64,000 bases of DNA from assembly GCA_963920665.1 (NCBI GenBank), contig OY987265.1, forward strand, positions 35,097,001 to 35,161,000, read 5' to 3'. This DNA comes from Straminergon stramineum (taxonomy: Eukaryota > Streptophyta > Bryopsida > Hypnales > Calliergonaceae). The notes under the pieces are model-generated. The model was not told the origin of the DNA and ran no database searches. It saw nothing but the letters and a program-made list of their open reading frames with translations. Below are positions 52,901 through 64,000 of the stretch, piece by piece (position 1 is the stretch's first letter; each line of letters opens with the position of its first letter). Position numbers and translations under genes: made by a program.

Positions 52901-54114
52901 AACTTCTCATGTCTCAATTTTAAATAAACATGTTATAGTTTTGCCATGGGATTTTTTTTAACAACAAATGTTATTGATATTAAGGAAATTGGGGACTTCA
53001 CTTGCAGAGGACCGGAACAAGAGAGGCTCTCTAGGTAGTGATCAAATCAACAACCACAAGCAGATTGAAAGACAATTAGATACCAGTTGAGACTTGAGTG
53101 CCCGACTACACCAACGACAAACTCAAGAAGAAGAGTTGCAAGCCGAAGAGAAATCCTACATTTTTCCACCACCATCTAGCTACATTAGTAACAACATTTG
53201 GAGCTAATGACATCACTTTTGTAGCAAATTCACCATCATCAAATATTGGAACACCATTATGAAGTGATTAGATACCTTTACAAGGCAACCAAAATTCAAT
53301 AGAGGAAAATGCTGGAAATGAAGATGCAAGTGGGAATCCTCACTTGTTAAGGAAAGGCCCTTCCAAAAGAGGTATTGACTATTGATTTGGGAAGCCCATG
53401 GAATTTGCTACAAGATGTTAGCAATACAATGGAAGGAAGGTCAAAGCAAAGCAAGAACATAAATGGACAATGGACAACAACGACACTAGCATGTGAGCTG
53501 TGAGCATGGAGTATGTGAGCCTAGAGCCTCCCAAACTTTTTTGGGGCAATTTTTTGCCCCCAAATTTTTTTTGTTCATTTTTTCTCCCAAAATAGACAAA
53601 AAAAATTTCTCCCAAAAAATTTCTATTTTTAGAAAATATTGTGACCTATGATTGTGTCCCCCAGAATCGTAGACTTTGAAATGAGTTATTTTTTATTCTT
53701 TTGAAATTGCTTATTACTATGGGAAAAGATTGTCAAATTTTATTGGAAAGTTGCAGCACTTAGTTCAATGATTACAATGAGAAATATGCTAGACGGTTTG
53801 AGTAGTATAGATAGATGCCATTTGAACACAACTTAGTTATGTTCTTTTGACTACCTAATTTGAATACATAGGATTTGAGGTCTGAATATCCTAGAACAAT
53901 TGGGATTTTGCATGTGAGTTTGTATAAGTGCATATGTGTAGGGTGAGTAGAAAACCTCAAGGTTTGTGTGAGATGATGAGTACAAGCCATGGTGGATTTA
54001 GGGTCGGCATTTGACTTGAATCTTAAGTTTTGGTGGTTTACATAATTTACAATTACAAAATTCATTTCTCTTCATAATTGTAAGAATTGCCAAATGTTGA
54101 CATCCTCCCCCAAA
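52901..54114. other. AT-rich spacer, no gene seen
   Basis: Only short open frames without recognisable domains. No terminal repeats were found. Confidence 0.45.
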
Positions 54115-54370
54115 TTGTAGAGAATGGAGAAAGTAAACAAAATGTGAAAAGAAAAAAAAACCCGGGGAACCCAAAGAATGAGAAAAGGAAAAAAATAGGG
54201 AAAGAAGGGAAAAATGGGAGAAAGATAAGAAAATGGATAAAGCCAAGAAAATGGAAAAACCAGAAAAATGGGCAAAGAAAAAAAATGGGGAAAGGAAAAA
54301 AAATGGGAAAACCCCCCAGGGGACAAAGAAACTAAATAAAAATGGAAATTAAAAAAATGGGAAAATGAAT
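54115..54370. repeat. Purine-rich low-complexity tract
   Basis: About 255 bp, almost entirely A and G on the plus strand, built from AAAATGGG/GAAAGAAAA-type words. The open frames across it (a Phe/Ser-rich one on minus, a Lys/Asn-rich one on plus) are products of this composition and are not called as genes. Confidence 0.85.
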
Positions 54371-54601
54371 GGGAACACATTGGAAGTAAAAAGACTATAA
54401 AGACATTTTGAAATTAGGAAAAATACTTGGAAATATAGTCATTTCTATGAATTGGCAACAAAGCACTTCACTTATGAAAACATGCTTCTATATTTTATGA
54501 GTGCATTAGCGTTTTCCCTCTGTACGTTGAAAATCATTTCAATCGCAATATATGTGAATGAATACTATATGATTGAAGTACACGGATAAATGTAGCCATG
54601 C

Positions 54602-55768
54602 CTATTCTGGAATTGTAATTATTCCTAGTCGAACTAGGAGTAGCTTTAAATCATTGAAGCTATAACTAGGTGCATGAATGACTTTGTCTTCATGGATGTC
54701 CATCTTGCAGAAATACCTATACAAGTAGTATAGGTGTTTGCAATTCACGTATTGTTGTCGACCTCCAATAGCTGAAACAACCATATTCACGAAGTTTGGG
54801 CATGTGCACGTGGGGAACATACCCATTGTAATTTGATAGATGTTTTTGTTAGTGACCGTCTTTGTCTCAAGTGCCACTATTGTACGAAGGCTTGGAAAGG
54901 GGAGCAAGGTGACTCCTACTATTTATCCTCTAACATTTCCTGCACTTTCCCACTTGTTCCGTTGTTCTGTAGTTGGTGCATTGGCTATCCTCTGAATGAT
55001 TCGGTTGTTCCTAACCATTGGGTATGCATCTAGGTTCTTTGGTGTTGGTTGGTCATACAAGATGGTCTAGAAAACCTTCAACATGATGAAGAGTCACTGT
55101 CGGGACAATGTCGGCCTTTCTTGAAGGTGGAAGCCTGCATGTTGTAGCAGCATAGTCTCCTCCCTATTGAAGTTGGTCCCACTAAGAACGGGCCACACCT
55201 TTGGTACCTCAAGCCAATCAATGATCCACTTCCTTTTCGTACCTTTTACACATCGTTCAATGTCATCCCAACAGAACCAGAAGTCCACCACCACCTTCCG
55301 CTTGCTCCTGTAATCTTTTTTTCTACCCCGATAGGTTGAAGTTGGTGTTCCCTTCTTTCCCCTTGCGATTTTGGAGGCACACCTAATGTTGGTGGTTCGT
55401 TGTTGAGTGTGGCATTTTGCATTAGATTTGTGGCTGATCTTAGCAATGTGCCACTTGGAGGTGTCATAGTCACTTTCAAATGCCATTGTGACATGTTTAG
55501 GGTTCTAGGTTTGAGGTTGTTCATTTGGGCCCTCCAAATATTGAAGAGAAGTCATTGTGGACCTGGTTCTCACACGTGGTTGAGAGAAGTTTACTTTGTC
55601 CGGTCTATATGAATCTCCGGCATCATCGATGGGTATGTCCAACTTCCTCTTTGTGCTCCCAAAGATTTCCTCTCCTTCCAAGTGTGGTATTCTTGTTTCC
55701 ACCCCCTCTACTCCAAGCAACTTGTTCAACACTTCTTCGATTTTCTGGAGACATCCACTTCGTCTCAT
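54602..55768 (-). pseudogene. Probable C-terminal part of a MULE-like transposase, including a SWIM-type finger
   Basis: The minus-strand frame at 54907-54602 contains CTCPNFV, about 18 residues, then CKHLYYLYRYF. That is the CxC...CxH pattern of a SWIM zinc finger, which sits near the C-terminus of MULE transposases. Upstream on the same strand, frames at 55768-55505 and 55486-55094 (with a VVVDFWFCWDDIERC segment) look coding by composition but I do not recognise them. They may be exons of the same gene or of another element. The relation to 56625-57878 is inferred from strand and order only. Confidence 0.4.
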
Positions 55769-56624
55769 AGCTCAAAGTTTGAGCTCCCCTTTGGATGGCC
55801 CTGATTCATATGCATGTCCTTTGAGGTATGCCCGATAGTTGGTCATTTGCATCCATGCATGAATGCTGTCATCACAAGTTGCGTCGAAGAGGTTGTTTCC
55901 TCACTTTCCCGACATTTGAAGCCATTTGTTGTAAACCGTTTCGGATAGATTGTAGAAAGGTAGGTCGGTCATCTCTTCCAAACTCAATTTCTACAAATCC
56001 ATCCATCCATAATTCATGAGTGAGGACATCCAATTTCATATTCGAGGGTTAATAGCCCATGTGATCATCCTGGACTCATTGCAAATGTATGAACCTCTTT
56101 TGCTTACACAACAAGATGTTCGTGAATGTAAAAATACTAAAGAGATTCTTTTCTCTACGAATGGGCACTAGACGAGACATCTACCTTGGAGGAAAAAGAG
56201 TGACATGAGATTCTCAAGAGGGGGTCCAAGAGCTCCTTCTTAAGTGGAAGTCTCGAAAAAAAGAGTAACATTTAGGAGTCTAGAACCTTCAGTCGGATCC
56301 GACTAAGGTTTGGGTGCCTTGTCCTTGAACCCCTCATTTGGGTACCTCCTCACGTGCTCATCAATAATTTACACAAAAGTTAAAGTAATTCCTAGTGGAA
56401 TATTCTCAATCAAAGTCACCAAGTACATGCCTCTAAGTTTGGAGGGTACACCTCTATTTTCTAATAACCGTTTTAGATAGAGAAAAAGGTGTACTTCAAA
56501 ATCAACTTACGAAGTCACTTACCATAGTCATGAAACCTCCCTACTATAGGTATCGAAAATGCCAGAAGGCTAGCCAGTGGTCCAAGTGATAAAGACCTTC
56601 TTCACTTGTAGCACCCGACGACAA
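55769..56624. other. Spacer between the two MULE-like blocks
   Basis: Probably decayed transposase sequence. The minus-strand frame after 56625 continues for about 28 codons (a LYHLDHWLAFWHF segment) before another stop. Nothing else is recognisable here. Confidence 0.4.
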
Positions 56625-57878
56625 CTACTAGGATTGAATTGCGAGGTACCATGTCTCTGCTTCTTCAACAATCTTTGATTCTTCGTATTGTTTGCAGAGG
56701 ATAATGTGTTGTTGTTGGAATGCCTCTTTGATGTGCTTCTGGGTATGCTTGTGTAGCAAACTACTCCAATGCAACAAACACGTCCTCTCTTGATTCTCCA
56801 TCTTCTCATCGAGCGACCCACTTCTGTAGACAATCCGTGCCGCATTCCAATTGGCCATCGCGCTATCTGCCATGAATCCTTTAAAGTTGGTGTGCTCCAT
56901 TCCATGTCTTGCCATGACTATGTTTAGAGATCTCCAGAATTGGACTTGGATCTCCGTGTTCTCCGATTGCATGTCATAGGTGGCCATGGTCATGACTTTT
57001 TTGTACTCTGCATCATACACATGGTATGCCAGGGTGCTCCACTTGTTCACCCATCTAATGTGGTCAAACATTATCTATGCGTTTTGTAAATCCCCTCCTA
57101 GTTGCATTTGTTTGATGAGGTCCACTCCACTTCCGGGTCCTTCTGTGAGCATTTTGAAGAGGTAGACTTTCTCCTTTCCTTGTCGTGGGAAGACACTATC
57201 ATGTATGAACTCGAACTTTGACTCTTTCTTCATTGTCATGATGTTGTCGATGACCCCTCCCTTGTTGTTGGAGCGAAATGATGATATGACATTCCTAATG
57301 TTTGGACTGCTAAGATATTGGAATCAATCCATGACTTCCTCTAGTTCCTCTCCCTTTAACATCTCTTTTTCCCCCTCTTCATTGTGAAACAAGTAGTTTG
57401 GGAGGAACTCTTTACTGGCGGAGAGTGCAATAGTAGAGTTGGTGGCCGTAGGTGTTTTGGCCACCTGCTGTGTAATGAGTCCCAAGATTTTCTCTGTGGA
57501 GTCTCTATACACGCCTTTCACTACAGGGGGCGTATGATCTCTGAAGTGTATAGCGGCCTTGGTCATTTTTTCATTATCGCAATATATGTAGTATATTCTA
57601 GCATCACATGTATTCAAGTACATGGGGGGGCTCTTGCAAACTTTGCATACTAGAGTACAATCTTTGGGAGGACTCCCCCCTTTAGCAAAAGGACAGATTG
57701 TGTAACTGGTCCACTCTATTTTGTTCATTTTTGAAGCCCTCTTTACATAATCACAATCAAGATTTTGACAAGCAAGGTATCCAACACAATATTACTTACG
57801 AAACTTGAGGTTTTTGGAGTTGTCAATGTTCGTGGTCATCATCTTACACCATGGGTGTCCGTCATACCGCCTATCCAT
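56625..57878 (-). pseudogene. MULE-like transposase, N-terminal finger and catalytic region, with in-frame stops
   Basis: One continuous minus-strand frame from an ATG at 57878. Near the start is a cysteine pattern (CQNLDC, then CKVCKSP and a YLNTCDARIYYIYC block followed by a HF-DH pair), similar in layout to FLYWCH/WRKY-like fingers. A later block reads FKGFMADSAMANWNA after YDMQSE, the kind of acidic-residue segment expected of a MULE DDE region. In-frame stops are at 57792-57794 (TAA), 57324-57326 (TGA) and 57075-57077 (TAG), and paired stops end the block at 56625-56630. The gene is dead. The superfamily call comes from motif layout and the nearby SWIM finger, and needs a profile search. 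Confidence 0.6.
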
Positions 57879-59259
57879 TCCCTCCAAGTTCTTGGCTGCC
57901 GAGGAAGAGGACGCGGATCAACACGGAGACAATTTGAAGATGATGTCGCCATTGAAATGTGTAGGCAAGTATTGCATATGATGGTGTTTCATAGCGTCAA
58001 TACCATATTGGATAGTTCATTCCGAGAACGGCGCACAGTCACTGGTCTCTTCAAGCACTCCATTATAGTGACTTGTTGAGTCAGAGATGGGGGCACTGGA
58101 GGACGTGACAAAAGGGATGGGGTTAGACTATTGGAGGGGGTGTTTGGTTTTGAGTGTGTAGAAGCCTTTTTCCTCTACTCAAAAGGGATTGGGTGTTGTT
58201 GCTTTTCAAGCATCACATTAGGTGACTCACCTTCTGATTCACTCGACTATTCTATGATGGATTCTAATTTTTCTACCTTGACTAACCATAGAATTGTATT
58301 GCCAAGTAGCATTGGAAAGACCACACAAGGTTGACTGGGTGACACCATGCGTGCAACATATGACATGTTGACTGTGGAGATATCTGAATGTCGACTCCAA
58401 ATTTCTGTTGACCCCTCTAGCATGGAGAGCGGAAGACCATAAGCCCTATAGTTCTCAGGGGCTAGGTACCAATGATGGCCATCTCCATCTAGACTTTTAA
58501 GAACTGAAATGGATTGCACCAATTCACTTGATTGGGACAACTTTTCCTCTTCAATATAGATGGAGGACTCTACAAATCAAAAGCATACATGTAGGAGGTG
58601 ACTCATGACTTTGACACATTCTCCCTCGTTTGCAGGAAACACCAGTGGAACATCTTGACCATGCACTCAAACACAAGCCATCCTCACAAAACAGGGTCAA
58701 GAGTTGGTGGAATTTTGAAGGGACCAAGACTTTAAAAACAATGAAGGCAACCAAATTTTTGTGGCCTTATGTATATCCTATTTTCATGAAAGTTAAATTT
58801 GAGTGAGCAACTAGTAAATTGCAGTAGGTGTATTAATTTTTCACCTTAATGGAGCAATAGAATCCATCGCCATAGGAAACCGGAATTTGTGCACCACCAT
58901 CTCAAGTGTCATTTATTACGTGTTGGAGACTGTAGATGCATTGAAACAACCTGAGCATTGAATTCCAACTATCCTTTCAATACATGCTAGAGCTTCCACC
59001 CCTCGACATTGGAAGTTGGGCAAAGTTAATTTTGGCGTATGTTCTTAAAACCTCTAGTTTAATTTAATTGCCCTTTCCCAGTGCATTCAAAGGTCTACCA
59101 TGAAGTGGAGTTAATGTCCTTGATGGCTACAGGCAGAAATTATTTAATGGAATTCATGTCCTAATGTCCTATGCCTAGGAAAAACTAAAGAAGACCTTGG
59201 ATCATTTGATAAGTCTATTGTGGCATCCTACTTGATCCCATTTTAGTTTGTTCGTTTCA
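57879..59259. other. Low-information region, no gene called
   Basis: A minus-strand frame at 58540-58247 is open but not recognisable. No terminal repeats were found for the MULE-like relic. Confidence 0.4.
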
Positions 59260-59690
59260 CATACCTTGTGTAGAGGAGAGGGAGGCCTTATGTCAATTTC
59301 ATTCACCCCATGCTTGTAGACACATGGAGAGTTGAGCATAGGTTGATTGACGTGAGGAGTAGAAAGAGGCGTTGTAGTTTTTATTTCTCATCTTCTAAGG
59401 CTCTCAAGAAGTCCAGGATGAACAAGAAGAAGATAGTGTCCAAGGTTTCTTAGTCCATCCCCGGAGAGTTGAGGAAGTCCCTTCACTTCAATGGAGGAAG
59501 TAATGTAGGAGAAGAAGGCACTGCACTAAAGAATGTTGCTATAAGTCATGAAATGCCACAAGAATCAGGAGGTGTCCGAAACCAAGAAGAAGACAATTGC
59601 ATTGCCACTCTGAATATTTCAATCATTTCTTGTATTTTTGTTTTTGACTCTCATCTCTTTTTAGTAGTCCTTTATGTAACAAAGTGATAT
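59260..59690 (+). pseudogene. Decayed coding remnant of unknown family
   Basis: A plus-strand frame reads through one stop (TAG near 59450). It has a basic stretch (RSRKRRCSFYF, KKSRMNKKKIV) after a VNFIHPMLVDTWR segment, then an acidic/polar tail. The open frame after the stop runs to 59687. It looks like transposon-derived coding sequence, but no family is recognised. Confidence 0.3.
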
Positions 59691-61105
59691 GATTCCAATA
59701 ATCAAAGGGTCTAACATGTATGTCAAAGCCAATGATTAGAGTTGTCAAACAAAAGATTTTCAAGAATACAATCCTAGTTGGACCTCAAATTGGAACGAGC
59801 TCAATGAGATATGTCAGGATGGAATTAAAGATAAAGAGAGGAATATACGAATAGGACTAGGAATTCAAAAAGTTTAATTGCATCCAAATCAATAAGTTCT
59901 CCATCAAATTGCCTCTAAATACTTCCTAATGCCGTCAAGGACTGAAGATGAAATTGTCAATTGTAATGTTACATATCCACTAGCACTCATAGAAGGGGTT
60001 CACGGGAATTAAACCAAGGTTGATTTTAAGAAGAGTATTTCTAATTTAGCACTGAGATCATGAAGATGTGAAATAGAAACCGAGCGAAATTTACCCAAAT
60101 CTTAGATTGGTAGTGGCCACTCCGTGAAGCAACCACATTCTCACGCCGCCTTTGGTCTATGTTGTAAACGACTACGCGTGGCATGCCTTCGTTGCGTCAT
60201 GCCGTAGCAATGCCAACAATTCACCACTCCGACACAACGAGTGCACCATGCCTCATTGTTGAGCATGGCCTCATCCATAATTAGGGCCACTTCATCATCA
60301 ATACAAACCAAAAAAGAAATTGGTTATTGTTGAAGCGGGTGGACTTTCTAAATAGAAGTAGAGGTTGAGCCAAAAATTGATGGAAGTGGGATGGACCACA
60401 AAGGATTTACCTTCTTGACAGCTGGGCCACCTGAGAAATGGGTGATCGAACCTCTACACTCTGCCACGAACTGTCTCGATGCCACCCTTTTTGGTCCAAT
60501 CCCGCCGCCACCCTATTTGGGATTTCTAATTTTGAAGATTCCGTCCTCGCATGACGACGATGCTGGTCCACTAATCACCTCCCAAAGACATCCAAGGTCT
60601 TGGCCTGGTCCATCACAAATCTCCCATGTTTATAGAAAATTCAAACACCCGGAAGCTTGCGGCCCTAAAGATCCAGATTTCTGAAATTTAGTACTTCAAT
60701 CTCAAATTTGTTCTAATGATGAATGCGTAGAGGGAGGAGACACTACTCCAGATGAGGACCATGCGAAGCCATAGGAAGGATGGGGACAAGGAAGAGAAGG
60801 AAAAGTCTACACCACGACTGCAAAATGTCATCAACACTCGCAAGGTAGACATCTCATGCAATTCTCAAACTTAGTTTCAAATGGTTCCATTGAGTTTACC
60901 CGCGAGAGGGACAGGAGATGCTCACCGTGCAGGGTTGTCCCTAGACCACCTCCTCGCCACACCAATATATTTATCCCTTTTGTTTCCTTAAGTACTTTCG
61001 TCCTATTCTATTTTTCGTCTCACTTCTGAGTGTATGCGTAGACAGTTTGTTGGAAATTTGTGAAATTCTTGGCATTGATCTTTTTTGGTTTCGGCTTTGA
61101 ATCTA
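59691..61105. other. Low-information region, no gene called
   Basis: It has a plus-strand open frame at 60391-60684 (97 codons, proline-rich) with no recognisable domain. It could be part of an unknown gene or chance. Confidence 0.35.
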
Positions 61106-61567
61106 GGGATTTGGTGGACAGAGCAATGTACCATCCAACTTGATGGAGCCAATGGTGCCAATTCCAATTCCAGATGATGGAGAGAAGTCTGAGCCGAAGA
61201 CTCCTATTGGTGTGGATGTCGACGTATCAAGCAAATCTGAGGAAGAGGATGAAGAGGACTTGGTAAGGATTCAGGATTTAAGAACCTTGTTTGTCGTCCT
61301 GTAGGTGCTTTGAAGGACACCAAGTTGAGTCGCAACACCGATTGGCCCGGCCACTTCATTGTAGGATACTCTTGAAAGCACAAGCAACTGGAATTTTCCC
61401 CCAAAATTTTAGAGACGGAGTACAGCTCGAAGCCAGAAATCTCTATGTCCATTAATAGCCCTTCGTTTCAAATGTGTGATTGTAGTGATAGTGTGGGGTG
61501 GATTGAAGAGGTGATCATTCTCTTGAGCTCAGACTTAGAGAGTGATGTGGAGATTCTAGAGGGTTGA
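61106..61567 (+). other. Possible exon remnants with an acidic C-terminus
   Basis: After a possible acceptor (CTAG) near 61106, a frame reads FGGQSNVPSNLMEP, a proline-rich stretch and an acidic run (SKSEEEDEEDL), ending in TAG near 61303. A second short frame ends DLESDVEILEG with TGA near 61565. The composition looks coding but no family is recognised, and the two pieces may not belong together. Confidence 0.25.
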
Positions 61568-61689
61568 ATGGACTCTATTTGAATATGTATTTTTTCATAT
61601 ATGATGTTCGTGGCGGGTGACATTTGAGTGGACTTGTTTTGGGAGAACTACCGTCATATTAAATACATGGTTGTCATAGTAGACAGACA

Positions 61690-61865
61690 TTCGGTTCGCC
61701 CATCCGTCCGTCCGGGACGTCCGTTAGAGGTCTCGCCCGTCCGATACAGTCAACACAAAGTTGACTTCATGAAAACAGAAAAATAGGCCACGTGGATGCC
61801 ACATGGATTCTGCAACATGCAGGGCGCGGACGGAATCGTCAGGGTGCGGACTGGATTTACATATG
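61690..61865. other. GC-rich patch with CCGTCCG repeats
   Basis: A short GC-rich island in AT-rich DNA, with CCGTCCGTCCGGGACGTCCG near 61702 and CGGACGG or GCGGACTGG in the opposite sense near 61826-61850. This may be a decayed inverted-repeat element; ends were not defined. Confidence 0.35.
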
Positions 61866-62341
61866 CTAAATTAATATGCTTTTACATATTTCCATTTCAT
61901 ATTTCATATTTCATATGCCATATTCCAAGTCACTCCAATACTCCATATTTTTTTCTTCATTCCTAAAATTCTTCCAATCTACTTCAATGTCATTTTTTTT
62001 TGGTGGATCATTTCTTTTTTTTTAGGGGGCTTCATGAACTCCTAAAACATAGGCATAGTAAAAACATAAAGTGTATGTATTTTTATACCAAACTATTGCA
62101 TTCATTGTTTTTATTTAAGTTTTATCATCAATTCATAGAACTCATAAAAATGCAATGAGAAAGAACAATCAAATGAAATATTAATATATTATGAGATTTT
62201 GAGTATAGAATACATCCGATTTTATATATATTTTGAGGTGTTTGGCAATTTCCAAGTAGGTACACATGGTCCTCTATGAGGATGATTTACCTTCTATGCC
62301 TAAACTATATGCTAAACTACAAAAAGTGAAACAACTAAATA
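61866..62341. other. AT-rich spacer 3' of the kinase-like gene
   Basis: No gene seen. It includes CATATTTCATATTTCATATG-like microrepeats near 61900. It presumably contains the 3' end of the minus-strand kinase-like transcript. Confidence 0.4.
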
Positions 62342-63922
62342 CTATGTACGATAACAACAATCTGGCATAGTCCAACAGTGGGGTGCATTTCTCAATGTGT
62401 CTAGAACATCTGGCACTGACGCCCTTTCACTCACATCCTCTTTTACGAGGCTTTCCAATTTGATCCTGAGGTTCTGATATTGCTCTGGATTCTTCGTTTT
62501 AAAGTATTTGGGGTTCCAATCCTCTTTCCAAATTGCAGCTGCTATCCATCCCACCGCATGTGCATCACCAACTATGGAGTACAACTGTGTTTTCTGCATG
62601 GCCTCAATTGAATTTGCTGAACCCTGCTCTCCGTATACATAAAACAATTCAGGGGCTGCAAACCTTCGCTTTTTCTTCTCTTTTGCCAAAATCTCCATGC
62701 TGGGAAAGCCATACCTTGATGGCTCCTTCTCTACAACTCGGCTAGAAAGTCCCCAATCACATATCCCTATGTACACACTTTGTTCTTTCCAATCATCAAA
62801 ATGGAGCAAAACATTGGATGGAGTTATGTCGTTGTGCATGTACTGTGCATCGTGGCATTTCCCCACAATGACAAGCAAGGAGAGTGCCAAGTTTACTCGG
62901 TTCTTTCGGTAAGTTGCAACCCATGCAAGCTCCTCTTTTGTCAACCCCGTACCTTGTTCACGCTCAATGTCATCCGCATCCACTGATTCGCTCACTTTCG
63001 AATTGTATTTGGATAAGAAAGAAATTAGAGATCCTCCATTCCACCACAGCATATAGCCTTCCATCGTTTTAGGGTGGAGGTACGCAATTCGAATGATGCC
63101 AGGATGTATCACTGGACACCCTCCCGCCTCATTGATGATTCCTTGGCACTTCTCCTTTTCATTTGTGGTTTTCAAGCTCTTCCCAGCAAAAAATATCCAA
63201 CTAGGAATGCTCTCAAGTTTTGTAAGCATCACCTTCTTCACGGTCCCATATGAACCAACCGCACTCTGTTCCGGCATGGGGATGACTTTTACTGAACTTT
63301 CAAGCCACTTGAATGTTCCACTCACACAATGAGCCCTTATTGCGTCTTCAATTGTCGCTTTCCATGGTGCTTGCTTTTTCTTACGCAATGAAGAAAATTG
63401 TTGAGCAAAATTTTGAATGATTTTCAATTTTGCAACCAACTCTTTGTTCTGTATGTCCCAATCGCTACCATCCTCTTTTTTACCCGTGTGGTAACACCAA
63501 TTTGACACTATATTGGTTGTGAGGGCAACTACCTGTTTATCCAACCAATCTTGGTGCAACCAATAATCAGAGAAATTGTTGAATTTCTCAGATGCTTCAA
63601 ACTTTGACTCCAGCTCCCTTCGCAGGTCCCTTGTCTGTTTGTGGTATCCTTCTTCGTTGTGCGCCACATACACCTTGGTCAACATAGTTGTACCTCGACG
63701 AGTGTAGAACACCATAGCTATTGCTCTCCCTTCAACTATGAATTCATGTAGAGGCATATGGGGATTTTGGGTTTTTTTGCGCTTCTTTTGGCCTGATGAG
63801 GAAGGATTTGATGAACCTGAGGACATCAATGTGTTCGTGGATGGAATTACCATCTCACCGACATCATCCAAATCTTTAAACATAGGACGTTTTTCCGCAG
63901 ATCCACTCCCTTCCCCTATCAT
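62342..63922 (-). CDS. Protein-kinase-like protein with HND and DWG motifs
   Basis: A single uninterrupted frame of 526 codons from ATG 63922 (the frame stays open upstream to at least 63970, so a longer or spliced start is possible). Residues 1-60 are Ser/Pro-rich with a KKRKK basic cluster; about 60-210 is an unrecognised region. The kinase fold follows: glycine loop GSYGTV (about 223-228), FFAGK with the likely ATP Lys (248), a candidate helix-C Glu (265), catalytic loop HNDITPSN (363-370), DWG (389-391), APE (423-425), and a conserved Asp in GDAHAVGW (453). HRD is HND and DFG is DWG. The catalytic and metal-binding Asp and the Asn are kept, so activity is possible. No membrane segment is seen. 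The intron-free frame among transposon remnants suggests a dispersed or element-borne family; this is an inference. The substrate is unknown. Confidence 0.7.
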   Translation of the reverse strand: MIGEGSGSAEKRPMFKDLDDVGEMVIPSTNTLMSSGSSNPSSSGQKKRKKTQNPHMPLHEFIVEGRAIAMVFYTRRGTTMLTKVYVAHNEEGYHKQTRDLRRELESKFEASEKFNNFSDYWLHQDWLDKQVVALTTNIVSNWCYHTGKKEDGSDWDIQNKELVAKLKIIQNFAQQFSSLRKKKQAPWKATIEDAIRAHCVSGTFKWLESSVKVIPMPEQSAVGSYGTVKKVMLTKLESIPSWIFFAGKSLKTTNEKEKCQGIINEAGGCPVIHPGIIRIAYLHPKTMEGYMLWWNGGSLISFLSKYNSKVSESVDADDIEREQGTGLTKEELAWVATYRKNRVNLALSLLVIVGKCHDAQYMHNDITPSNVLLHFDDWKEQSVYIGICDWGLSSRVVEKEPSRYGFPSMEILAKEKKKRRFAAPELFYVYGEQGSANSIEAMQKTQLYSIVGDAHAVGWIAAAIWKEDWNPKYFKTKNPEQYQNLRIKLESLVKEDVSERASVPDVLDTLRNAPHCWTMPDCCYRT

Positions 63923-64000
63923 AATGAAAAAAATTTGGTACGATGGGCCTCCGTATCTATCCGAAAGCACGAAAGTTAAAAAAAATTCAAAAAAACCAGG

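Noticed and set aside
54072..54380. Phe/Ser-rich open frame on the minus strand and Lys-rich frame on the plus strand.
   Set aside because: Both are produced by the purine-rich low-complexity tract and have no protein-like character.
58247..58540. 97-codon minus-strand frame upstream of the MULE-like relic.
   Set aside because: Same strand and suggestive position, but no recognisable motif and no splice path that I could support.
61690..61865. GC-rich patch considered as an rRNA, tRNA or CpG-island promoter.
   Set aside because: No cloverleaf or conserved rRNA sequence is visible, and it is too short and repeat-like to call a promoter.

Overview
The window is nuclear DNA of a streptophyte plant, most likely a non-seed lineage (bryophyte, lycophyte or charophyte-like), though the species cannot be fixed from sequence alone. 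The reasons are GT-AG introns splitting conserved exons, AT-rich intergenic DNA, plant-type CACTA transposons (TNP2 plus DUF4218/DUF4216-like modules, CACTA/TAGTG ends), a hAT element, a MULE-like relic, and a short-type ABCC transporter. I found no bacterial gene layout, rRNA, tRNA, CRISPR array or reverse transcriptase.

Region by region: 1-3210 is the 3' end (last five exons) of one ABCC/MRP transporter. 3211-8704 is its 3' flank, carrying several small DNA transposons. 8721-25824 is a complete hAT transposon (8-bp target duplication GTCAGGAC), interrupted by a complete 12.4-kb CACTA element (10362-22791, 3-bp target duplication GTG). 25833-29417 is the 5' flank of the second ABCC gene, with a MITE, a repeated 14-bp palindrome and a 116-bp hairpin. 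29418-42203 is a complete ABCC gene of about 20 exons (about 1371 codons). 42204-46496 is its 3' flank, paralogous to 3211-8704 but with a different set of insertions. 46500-54600 is AT-rich DNA with MITEs, TTAA-flanked elements and a non-autonomous CACTA-like element. 54600-57880 holds a decayed MULE-like transposase on the minus strand. 57880-62340 has only weak coding remnants. 62342-63922 (minus) encodes an unusual protein-kinase-like protein.

The organising event is a tandem duplication of the ABCC gene and its 3' flank, with a period of 39,000 bp at the window edge. Exons and introns of the two copies are nearly identical, while the flanks are clearly more diverged, which suggests gene conversion or selection over the gene body. 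Because the flanks are paralogous, each acts as an empty-site control for the other. This gives target-site duplications for several element families: TA (mariner-type), TTAA (piggyBac-like ends), 4 bp (ATGT, ACCT), probably TTA, 8 bp (hAT) and 3 bp (CACTA).

The least ordinary signals are: (1) arrays of a TCGCC(A) motif near both hAT ends, phased at about 32 bp, or three helical turns; (2) the CACTA insertion inside the hAT transposase reading frame at the duplication junction; (3) one MITE family that has entered at least five introns of the ABCC gene; (4) a hairpin 1.3 kb upstream of the intact ABCC gene; (5) a kinase-like protein with HND and DWG in place of HRD and DFG.
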